This document shows positions 35,394-43,800 of a stretch of 64,000 bases of DNA, one piece after another. Location: the NCBI RefSeq assembly GCF_003858655.1, contig NZ_RQXV01000002.1, forward strand, positions 62,001-126,000. The letters are read 5' to 3'. The translations under genes were made by a program, and so were the position numbers. This DNA is from Amphritea balenae (GTDB lineage Bacteria; Pseudomonadota; Gammaproteobacteria; Pseudomonadales; Balneatricaceae). The notes under the pieces are model-generated. The model saw nothing but the letters and a program-made list of their open reading frames with translations, had not been told where the DNA came from and ran no database searches. The number at the start of each line of letters is the position of its first letter. Position 1 is the stretch's first letter.

Positions 35394-36596
35394 ATGGATA
35401 TGAGAGTACTTTCTATCAGTCTGGCGGCGCTATTGATGATACCTGTCAGCCAGGCTGAAGAGGTCTATTTTGAATTCAGCGGTAAGGCTTCCGGAGAACT
35501 CAGAGGGTATCTGGAAGAGGGACAGTTTCAGGATCAGGATTATCACATAGCGTCATCTGTGGCGATTGAGCCTGAGTTGTTCTGGGAGCTTAATAATGGC
35601 AGTGACACTGTTACCTTTACCCCGTTTTATCGTTTAGATCAGCATGATGAGGAACGTACCCACGGAGATATCCGCGAGCTTAGCTGGATTCACGTAGGTG
35701 ATGACTGGGAACTGCGAACAGGTCTGCGTAAAGTATTCTGGGGTGTGACAGAGTTTAACCATCTGGTTGATGTGATCAATCAGACCGACGCTGTTGAAGA
35801 TAGCGATGGAGAAGACAAACTGGGTCAGCCGATGGTTAATCTGTCACTGGTACGTGACTGGGGTATTGTAGATCTGTTTGTGCTACCGGGCTTTCGTGAG
35901 CGTTCCTTTGCCGGTAGTGAAGGGCGTTTACGTACCGGTTTGATAGTTGATACGGATCAGGCCCGCTATCAGTCAGATGATGAAGAGCAGCATATAGATA
36001 CGGCTATCCGCTGGAGTCAGAGCTTTGATCTTTACGATGTAGGTTTGTACTGGTTTAGCGGTACTAACCGGGATCCTCGTTTTGAAACGGGTTTAAAAAA
36101 CGGTAATCCGGTACTGATTCCAGTCTATGAACAGATCGATCAAATCGGTTTCGATGGTCAGGCGACTATTGATAGCTGGCTGTGGAAGCTGGAACTGTTA
36201 TGGCGGGATACCCCTACAGAACAGTACAGTGCGATGCAGGCCGGGGTCGAGTATACCTTTTATGGTATTCGGGACAGTGCGGCTGATGTTGGCTTATTGG
36301 TTGAGTATGGCTGGGACGAGCGGGGTGAAGATGCCTCATCTGTGAGTCAGAATGATCTGTTTATCGGTAGTCGAATTACACTTAACGATGCGGCTAGTAC
36401 TGAGTTTCTGGCGGGTGTTGGCTACGATCTGGATTATCAGAGTAAAAGCCTGTTTATGGAAGCGAGTAGCCGCTTTGGCGATAACTGGAAGCTGAGCCTG
36501 GATGCCCGGATTTTTGATGCTGAGGATGCTAATGATCCGATGGTAAATATCGAACAGGATGATCTGGTTCAGCTGACGGCTGAGTACTTTTATTGA
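35394..36596 (+). CDS. Outer membrane beta-barrel protein of the MMPL unit
   Basis: 400 residues with a signal peptide (cleavage after SQA). The rest alternates in beta-strand fashion and ends with an aromatic C-terminus (LTAEYFY), the usual assembly signal for outer-membrane barrels. Segments such as RELSWIHVGDDWELRTGLRKVFWG and VNLSLVRDWGIVDLFVLPGFRERSF are shared with DUF1302-like barrels that occur beside MMPL transporters. Begins 1 bp after the LolA-like gene. Likely outer-membrane end of a three-component lipid path. Confidence 0.85.
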   Translation: MDMRVLSISLAALLMIPVSQAEEVYFEFSGKASGELRGYLEEGQFQDQDYHIASSVAIEPELFWELNNGSDTVTFTPFYRLDQHDEERTHGDIRELSWIHVGDDWELRTGLRKVFWGVTEFNHLVDVINQTDAVEDSDGEDKLGQPMVNLSLVRDWGIVDLFVLPGFRERSFAGSEGRLRTGLIVDTDQARYQSDDEEQHIDTAIRWSQSFDLYDVGLYWFSGTNRDPRFETGLKNGNPVLIPVYEQIDQIGFDGQATIDSWLWKLELLWRDTPTEQYSAMQAGVEYTFYGIRDSAADVGLLVEYGWDERGEDASSVSQNDLFIGSRITLNDAASTEFLAGVGYDLDYQSKSLFMEASSRFGDNWKLSLDARIFDAEDANDPMVNIEQDDLVQLTAEYFY

Positions 36597-36624
36597 ATAG
36601 TGCTTTTTATAAGTGCTGATTATA

Positions 36625-36648
36625 AAACCGCCTGATGGCGGTTTTTTA
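36625..36648 (+). terminator. Terminator of the MMPL unit
   Basis: AAACCGCC-TGAT-GGCGGTTT followed by TTT, 28 bp after the barrel gene. Confidence 0.88.
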
Positions 36649-36649
36649 T

Positions 36650-37067
36650 TGTCTGGATATTAAGTGATATTTCCAATATTGATTAATAAATTAAAGTAAC
36701 GCAGCGTAATGGTAAGTGTTCAGAGCAGAGTATCATCAGTCCGGGTATTCCTCTTGAAAATGCAAGGTTGGTAAAGCACCAGTATCAGTCATTGTTTACT
36801 CAAAGTACGATTTAATCTGGTCTACTATTAATAGCTAATCGTTAAAATTAATATTTTATGTATCAAAATTAAATAACAAGACATCACTCATAATTGACTG
36901 ATAGGACCATGTATTGAAGTTTTTGTTAACTATTGAGCAGATGCTGGTTAAGTTGATTGTACCCATCAGGTAATGAAATCTTTGTGAATCAGCAATGGGC
37001 TTATTACAGCCTTGATGTATAGTGAGAATAGAACTAAAAGAAGGATCTGACTTAAGGAATTAGTGGG
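36650..37067. other. AT-rich intergenic region
   Basis: About 420 bp without a gene on either strand. Strongly AT-rich from about 36830 to 36900. No structured RNA or repeat recognised. Confidence 0.55.
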
Positions 37068-37529
37068 ATGAAACAATTACTCATTGTCGCTCATGCACCT
37101 TCAGAGAATACCCGGGCAATGGCCGAAGCAGTATTAAAAGGTGCCAGCCATCAGGATATTGATAATGTAAGCTGCCGTCTGATCGCTCCGCTCGACGCTG
37201 AGCCAGCTGATGTCTTGGCTTGTGATGCCATTATCCTGGGTACAACCGAAAATCTGGGCTATATGAGTGGTGCCCTTAAGGATTTCTTTGATCGCTGTTA
37301 CTACCCCTGTTTAGAAGTGAAGCAGGGTTTACCCTGTGCGCTATATGTCCGAGCGGGGCAGGATGGTACCGGTACATGCCGGGCGGTTGAGACTATTTGT
37401 ACCGGGTTACGTTGGAACTGGGTTCAGCCACCTTTGGTGTGTCGTGGTGACTGGCAAGAAGGTTTCCTAGAAAAGTGCTCTGAGTTGGGAATGAATGTGT
37501 CTGCCGGACTAGATGTAGGTATTTATTGA
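37068..37529 (+). CDS. Flavodoxin-fold oxidoreductase
   Basis: 153 residues. MKQLLIVAHAPSENTRAMAEAVLKGA is the FMN phosphate-binding loop of flavodoxin-like proteins; LACDAIILGTTENLGYMSGALKDFFDRCYYP matches the second flavin contact region of the NAD(P)H-dependent reductase branch. It is a soluble single domain, the partner is unknown. AAGGA stands nine bases before ATG. Confidence 0.85.
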   Translation: MKQLLIVAHAPSENTRAMAEAVLKGASHQDIDNVSCRLIAPLDAEPADVLACDAIILGTTENLGYMSGALKDFFDRCYYPCLEVKQGLPCALYVRAGQDGTGTCRAVETICTGLRWNWVQPPLVCRGDWQEGFLEKCSELGMNVSAGLDVGIY

Positions 37530-37633
37530 TAAGCGACAAGAAAACGGGGATAAATATTAGACGAAAGTATTGTGCGGTGCACAATGCGACATTATACTAA
37601 CGTCTAAATTTTGACCAGTTAGGAACGTCCACG

Positions 37634-37867
37634 ATGAAGAAAATGGTGTTTACCGGAGTTGAATGTGATGATCGCCGTATCGCGGGCGAGCTGCAGGCAA
37701 TGGGTTATTCTGAATATCAGGCTGAGCACAAAGGTAAGTTGTCAAAGATGCTTGAAGCGGTAGGTAACTTTATCACCTGGATGCGCTGGAAAGGCGAGGT
37801 GGGTGTTTACGGTTGTCGTGTCGCTGCAGACCATGCACGTTACATGGAAGCAAAAGTAAACGCTTAG
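37634..37867 (+). CDS. Small protein of unknown function
   Basis: 77 residues, basic, with an AGGA site nine bases before ATG and a strong terminator after the stop, which both support a real gene. The sequence (VFTGVECDDRRIAGELQAMGYSEY, later FITWMRWKGEVGVYGC) has no family I can name. The C-terminal VAADHARYMEAKV is helical. Confidence 0.6.
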   Translation: MKKMVFTGVECDDRRIAGELQAMGYSEYQAEHKGKLSKMLEAVGNFITWMRWKGEVGVYGCRVAADHARYMEAKVNA

Positions 37868-37888
37868 TCATTACCCGCTCTATTATAA

Positions 37889-37917
37889 AAAGCCGCTTAC
37901 CAGAGCGGTTTTTTTGT
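37889..37917 (+). terminator. Terminator after the 77-residue gene
   Basis: AAAGCCGCT, loop TACCAG, AGCGGTTTT followed by further T residues. Confidence 0.82.
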
Positions 37918-37977
37918 ATCTGATTATTCTGACTTTATGTTGCTTAGTACTTCATATTAGCCATACCAAAAAATAGC

Positions 37978-38226
37978 TTACTGTTTGGGTGGTACATATT
38001 CGATAAAGTCTTCGTCACAATCGCAGAGAACTCGTTTTCCCTGGCGTAAAACCAGACCTAATACTTCTTTGCTATTCTCATCGTGCTGGTCTTCGAAGTT
38101 ACACAATGCCCAACATATCAGCGGTTGTTCTGAATGAGCACCGTTTGCTGAATGAAAACGGGCTTGCCAGCCTGTCGCCGGAATAATTGAATCAATCTCA
38201 TACTTTTGATTTTCACCTAGCATAGT
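37978..38226 (-). CDS. Small acidic protein of unknown function
   Basis: 82 residues if started at ATG 38226, which has AGGTG just upstream; an in-frame ATG at 38262 would add 12 residues. Cysteine-containing C-terminal part (VLCDCDEDFIEYVPP). No signal peptide, TM helix or recognised family. The conserved-looking ATGWQARF and WALCNFED segments suggest a small soluble domain. Confidence 0.5.
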   Translation of the reverse strand, partial: TMLGENQKYEIDSIIPATGWQARFHSANGAHSEQPLICWALCNFEDQHDENSKEVLGLVLRQGKRVLCDCDEDFIEYVPPKQ

Positions 38227-38497
38227 CACCTGCCCTTGGATATCTACATTAATAATCTGCAATAGTGACCTTTAGAACCTTAACTTTAGCCACCGTAAAT
38301 AGAGGCTTTATATCGCCCAGGGTGTGTCGATGTTCTTTACTACTGCAATATCCTCCCCTTAGTTTGGTACAGCTGCGCAATAAGTGCTAAACGATTCGAT
38401 AGAGTAATTCGAAGAAGTTAAGATTTTTGCTGTCTACATTAATAATTAATGAGGGGGATTACGAACCGAAAGGTTAATTCTAAGAGAGGTAAAAGCT

Positions 38498-39031
38498 ATG
38501 AAGTTTCTAGCTTTAATGGTTCTTAATCTGATACTCCTGGCTGGCTGTAATGCGAACCCGGTCAAGGTTGATTATGAGCCCTCTTTTGATTTCACTGCGA
38601 TCAAAAGTTATGCCTGGGCAGCCGATTATGATGCTGCTTATCAGACATCGCAAGATGGTCTGATGGATAAAAGGGTGCAAGAGGCCCTGGCTGATGAGCT
38701 GAGTTTAAGGGGGGTTATATATGACAAAGATAAGCCGGATATGCTGATTGGATATCAGATCAGAGATAAAGATAAACTGGATTATTATCGTTATCCTAGA
38801 CTTAGAAGTTACGGTCACAGGCAGCATAGATCTTTGTTTTTCTATGATGAAGAACTGGTTGTCTTCAGTTATGTGCAACGGGTTTTTATGCTTGATGTAC
38901 TGGACAGTCAAAATCAACTGATCTGGCGGGGGAGCTATGAAACGCGTCGTAAAGAGTTTTCAGTGCCGGAGGACAGGATATTTTATATTCGTGACTTAGT
39001 CGCCCGAATTCTGCTCAATTTCCCTCGATAG
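38498..39031 (+). CDS. DUF4136-family lipoprotein
   Basis: 177 residues. Type II signal peptide with lipobox LLAGC (Cys17); residue +2 is Asn, not Asp, so sorting to the outer membrane is expected. The body follows the DUF4136 pattern (VDYEPSFDFTAIKSYAWA, DKRVQEALADELSLRGV, DMLIGYQI, and a late DSQNQLIWRG). GAGAGG site eight bases before ATG. Function of the family is unknown. Confidence 0.85.
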   Translation: MKFLALMVLNLILLAGCNANPVKVDYEPSFDFTAIKSYAWAADYDAAYQTSQDGLMDKRVQEALADELSLRGVIYDKDKPDMLIGYQIRDKDKLDYYRYPRLRSYGHRQHRSLFFYDEELVVFSYVQRVFMLDVLDSQNQLIWRGSYETRRKEFSVPEDRIFYIRDLVARILLNFPR

Positions 39032-39125
39032 CTGAATTTCTATTACTGTTGTGGAAGTCAGCTCCGGGCGCTGATTAATTATGTGGGTTTGAATAATTTT
39101 GCGCATCTCATTGAGAGGTGGAATG

Positions 39126-40004
39126 TTACTTAGCTGACAGTCTGATCTGTTGAAACAGCACACCACTGATAATCAGAATTAATCCAATGACAGTCGAAAA
39201 CATAATAGGTTCGCCGACCAGTACTGATAGTAGTATCAGTGATAAAGGTGGAGACAGATACACCAGATTACTTAGTTGAGCTGTGTTATCTGTCATTCGC
39301 ATCGCCTGCATCCATAACAGAAAAGCGAAGCCCATCTCAAAGGTGCCTATATATATTCCCCCTGCGACTGCCTCCCAGGGCATAGGGGAAAAGCCTCCTT
39401 GCCATAACATCAGAGCTGAAAGCATCGGTAGGCTCAGACCAAAACAGAGCAGAAGCGAGACCACCGCATCCATCGGTTTGCGGGTGTTAAGAATCCAGTA
39501 ACTGGCAAAAAAAACTGAGCTTCCTGCACCTAACACCACACCTAAAGGGTTTTGAAAATCCAGTGATAACAAGTTGCCTTCGGTAGCGATTACCAGTACA
39601 CCAGTGTAAGCCAGGATGATACTGAGAAGGTTTTTCAGGGTGAATCGCTGGCCGAGAAAAGGCACAGCCAGAATGCTCAGAACCACCGCCCAAGTGTAGT
39701 TTAGTGCCTGAGCCTGCTGAGCCGGTAGCAGGTCGTAAGCGGCGAACAGGATGAGGTAGTACAAGGTAGGGTTGAGCAGAGCCAATAGCAGAAAATAGCC
39801 TGGAAACTGACGCAGATATTGTTGGGCCATTGTCAGTTTGTTCTGCTTAATGGTCGCTATCAACAGAATTACCACACTGGTAGCGACTGCAATCCACAGC
39901 ATCTGTAACGGGCTGATAAGAGACAGAGTGAGCTTAAATGCACTGGCTACGGTAGACCACATCAAGACAACGCACAGGGCCAGCCAAATCGCTTTTTGAT
40001 TCAA
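39126..40004 (-). CDS. EamA/DMT-family transporter
   Basis: 292 residues, ten predicted TM helices in two EamA halves, as in exporters of amino acids and metabolites. Begins WLALCVVLMWSTVASAFKL, a typical first helix; second half has FEMGFAFLLWMQAMRMTDN and VVLGAGSSVFFASYWIL. The start is a TTG at 40004 with a weak GAGTGA site; no ATG precedes it in frame. It lies 80 bp downstream of the Lrp-family gene on the same strand, so amino-acid export under that regulator is possible. Confidence 0.88.
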   Translation of the reverse strand: MNQKAIWLALCVVLMWSTVASAFKLTLSLISPLQMLWIAVATSVVILLIATIKQNKLTMAQQYLRQFPGYFLLLALLNPTLYYLILFAAYDLLPAQQAQALNYTWAVVLSILAVPFLGQRFTLKNLLSIILAYTGVLVIATEGNLLSLDFQNPLGVVLGAGSSVFFASYWILNTRKPMDAVVSLLLCFGLSLPMLSALMLWQGGFSPMPWEAVAGGIYIGTFEMGFAFLLWMQAMRMTDNTAQLSNLVYLSPPLSLILLSVLVGEPIMFSTVIGLILIISGVLFQQIRLSAK

Positions 40005-40084
40005 AAGATATATTTCACTCTGATATTTGGGTTGAAATAAGTAAGGATAAAATTCACAGCAGCGTTGAATTTATAGCAGCAAAT

Positions 40085-40546
40085 TTATAACAGCTTAGAC
40101 TCAATATCTTTTACATCTTCCATCACCACAAAGGTGCTGGTCTGAGCGACATAGGGTAGTGAGGAAATTTTTTCGCCCAGTACTTCACGGTAGGACTCCA
40201 TACCGGTGGTGCGAATTTTTAACAGATAGTCAAAGTTAGATGCAATCATATGACACTGTTCGATCTCTGGAATTTCACGAACGGCTTCATTAAACGCCTG
40301 TAAAGCGCGGGTTTTGGTATCACTCAGTGTGACCTGAACAAAGGCGACATGCTTGGTGCCGAGTTTCTTCTGATCAACCAGCGCGATGTAACCTAGAATG
40401 TAGCCTTGTTCCTCCAGTCGCTTCATGCGGATCTGGCAAGGGGTCTTCGACAGGCCTACCCGGGATGCCAGTTCAGTCACTGTGATGCGGGCGTTTTTTT
40501 GCAGTTCACGCAGTATTGCTATGTCGAGTTTATCCAAATTATCCAT
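40085..40546 (-). CDS. Lrp/AsnC-family transcriptional regulator
   Basis: 153 residues: N-terminal winged helix-turn-helix (about 1-60; DKLDIAILRELQKNARITVTELASRVGLSKTP) and C-terminal RAM/AsnC effector domain (about 70-145; QVTLSDTKTRALQAFNEAV, IASNFDYLLKIRTTGMESYREVL). Such proteins sense amino acids. It is divergent from NAD-glutamate dehydrogenase and 6 kb from putA, which makes it a good candidate regulator of glutamate/proline catabolism, comparable to PutR or BkdR. No operator could be assigned. Confidence 0.92.
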   Translation of the reverse strand: MDNLDKLDIAILRELQKNARITVTELASRVGLSKTPCQIRMKRLEEQGYILGYIALVDQKKLGTKHVAFVQVTLSDTKTRALQAFNEAVREIPEIEQCHMIASNFDYLLKIRTTGMESYREVLGEKISSLPYVAQTSTFVVMEDVKDIESKLL

Positions 40547-40834
40547 AGAGAATCACAAATCTGGTTGTTCGTATGTTTTATTATAGTGAAAGGAAAGGAT
40601 ACGGCTATAAAACGAAAAAATACAGTGAAAAAGACTTCTGGTAATTTCCTATACTGACGTTTGAAATAATAAATCCATCAGATTTACGCCTATTCTAAGG
40701 TGATCCCGAAAGCAGGATCTCTTCTTGTGCGAATCTGGTGGGGTAAAAAGCCCGGGCAATAGGCCGATAAGGGAATAATAACAAGCCGGTAACTAGTAGC
40801 CGGACATAGCGAGTGCTATCTGGAGTCTCAAACC
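40547..40834. promoter_or_regulatory. Divergent region lrp / gdh with hairpin-forming leader
   Basis: About 290 bp holding promoters for both genes. The half nearer gdh contains small inverted repeats (GATCC at 40702-40706 with GGATC at 40715-40719; CCGG at 40786-40789 with CCGG at 40800-40803) and purine-rich stretches. This could be an untranslated leader with secondary structure, but it matches no riboswitch I know. Confidence 0.35.
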
Positions 40835-43800
40835 ATGCATGATTTAGTGGGTCTGACCAAATCACAGATTCTTGAACTGCTGACCGAAAAGCTCTGTGCT
40901 CAGGTCACAAAAAGCCTGATCCCTTCGATGAAGCTGTTCGCTGAGCAGTTTTTCAGTGTATCGGCACCGGAAGAACTACAAAGCCGATCACAGGAATACC
41001 TTTACTCGACGGCGCTGTCTTATTGGCAACTGATGCAGACTTATCAGGCGCCTGCACCTGAGGTTCGGGTCTTTAACCCTGACTATGAACAGCATGGCTG
41101 GCATTCAAACCATACTGTCATTCAGATACACAATGTTGATATGCCGTTCCTGGTTGATTCGGTCCGGATGGAACTGAATCGTCGTGAACTTGCGATTCAT
41201 GGCATTAATAACTGTGTTTTTGCATGTGAACGTACTAAAACTAACAAGCTTAAAGCGGTAAAAGCGGCAAAAAGCCGGGATGAAAATTCACAGATTGAAT
41301 CATTGGTGTATCTTGAAATTGAACGCCACTCTGATCCTGAAGCGCTGGAAGCGTTGCGTCAGTCGCTGATTCAGGTGCTGAGTAATGTAAAAGCCGTGGT
41401 TGAAGACTTTGTGCCTATTAAGCAGAAAGTGTTGGATCTGAAAGAAGAGCTGCGTAACCGTGATGCGAACAGTGCTGAAATAAAAGAAACCCGCAAACTG
41501 ATGGACTGGCTGCTGGACGATAACTTTATCTTTCAGGGCTATGAAGAGGTCAGCATCAGTCAAAGCAAAGGCAAGGTAACTGCCGCTGCGTTGAATGAGA
41601 CTCAGCTGGGTACTCAGCGAAATACTGAAGTTACGGCAGACTTAAGTCAGTTAGAGCAGCAATTTGCACTGGCTGATCGATTGGTCATGTTCAGTAAAGA
41701 TGTGGTGCGCTCTAAGGTGCATCGTCCTGCTTACCGTGACCTGATTATCGTGAAACGTTTCGATGATAAAGGTCAGGTGAATGGCGAGTGTCGTTTTTAC
41801 GGTCTTTATACCTCGTCGGTGTTCCTGACCAATCCACTGCGCATTCCGGTGGTACGTCAGAAACTGATCTCAATTCTGTCCGTTTGTGGTTTTGAGCCGG
41901 GTGGCCATAGTCATAAAGCACTGGTACAGATACTGACAGATATGCCACGTGAAGAGCTTATTCTGGCGGATACAGCAGATCTTAAAGAGACCAGCTTCGG
42001 TATCTTTAACATGCAGGAACGGCGTAAAGCCTGCTTATTTGTACGTCAGGATGCCAGTAAGCGCTTTTATTCCTGCCTGTATTATATTCCCCGGGATCTG
42101 TATACCACCAAGCTACGAAATACCGTGCTGGAAATGTTATACAGTGGTCTGAATGGGCATGATTTTGACGCCAATTCACAGATCTCTGAATCCGTGTTGT
42201 CACGTACCCATTTTGTTATCTATGGTGACCCTGATCAGCAACAGAAAGTAGATCTGGCTACTATTGAAGCCCGTATTCTGGAGATATCCCGTTCCTGGGA
42301 TGATGATCTGAATGTTAGTCTGATAGAAGCTTACGGTGAGGAGAAGGGGAGTCGTTTCGTAAACCGTTTCCGTAGCTCATTTACATCGGCTTATAAAGAG
42401 AACTTCTCTACCGGAAATGCCGTGTACGATCTGCAGCATATCTCTAATCTGCAGTCTGATTCTGACATAGCGATGAGTTTTTACCGCTCATTTGAAGAGT
42501 CGTCCGGTATTCTGAAGTTCAAATTGTTCAGTATGAACCACCCTCTGATTCTCTCAGAAGTTATTCCATTGCTGGAAAACCTGGGGTTGCGGGTTCTGGG
42601 TGAACATCCCTATGTTGTTACTGATCGCGAAGGCAAGCAGTTCTGGATCAGTGACTTCAGGGTAAGTTATGGGCATCAGTCTGCCATCGATCTGGATCAG
42701 GTAAAAACTATTCTTCAGGAAGCCTTTGCCCGGGTTTGGGAAGGGCAAGCGGATAGCGATGAATTTAACCGTCTGGTTATAGGTGCCAGCCTTAATTGGC
42801 GTGAAGTGGCCATGTTACGGGCCTATGGCCGTTACATTAAGCAGCTGCGATTCGGTTTCTCACAGCCATTCCTGGCGGATGTGCTGGTGCGTAATGTGGC
42901 TATCACTCAAAAGCTGGTGGCACTGTTCCGTTGTCGTTTTAAGCCGGGTAAGCAGGATGCTAACTTAGAACAGCAGATTGAGAACACTATTATTGAGGCA
43001 CTGGAAGCGGTTAATAGTCTTGATGACGATAAGATTCTGCGTCGCTTCCTGATTGTTATTAAATCGACCCTGAGAACTAACTTCTATCAGCAGAATGAGG
43101 GTGTTGATAAGCCGTACTTCTCATTCAAGATTGATTCGCAATCCATACCGGATATTCCAGAACCTAAACCTAAATTTGAAGTGTTCATCTATTCACCACG
43201 GGTGGAAGGCGTACACCTTCGTGCAGGAAAAGTTGCCCGGGGTGGTCTGCGCTGGTCCGACCGAATGGAGGATTACCGTACCGAAGTGCTTGGTTTGGTG
43301 AAAGCGCAGCAGGTAAAGAATTCAGTTATCGTACCTATGGGCGCGAAAGGATGCTTTATCTGTAAGCGTTTGCCTGAAAAGGGCGGTCGTGAAGCGTTTC
43401 AGGCGGAAGGTGTTGAATGCTACAAGACCTATATTCGGGGCCTACTGGATATCACCGATAACCTGGTTGGTGGTGAAGTTGTACATCCTGAGAATGTTGT
43501 GCGACACGATGAGGATGATCCTTATCTGGTGGTCGCAGCAGACAAAGGTACCGCTACCTTCTCTGATATTGCCAACTCAATCTCTGAAGAATACGGTTTC
43601 TGGCTTGGCGATGCGTTTGCATCCGGTGGTAGTCAGGGTTATGACCATAAGGGCATGGGTATTACCGCACGCGGTGCCTGGGAGTCGGTTAAACGTCATT
43701 TCCGTGAGCGGGGTGTGAATACGCAGCAGGAAGAGTTTACCGTTATCGGTGTCGGCGATATGGCCGGTGATGTATTTGGTAATGGCATGCTGTTGTCAGA

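Noticed and set aside
40740-40800. Glycine or glutamine riboswitch before gdh
   Set aside because: Searched by eye for the conserved glycine-riboswitch and glnA-type core sequences and did not find them.
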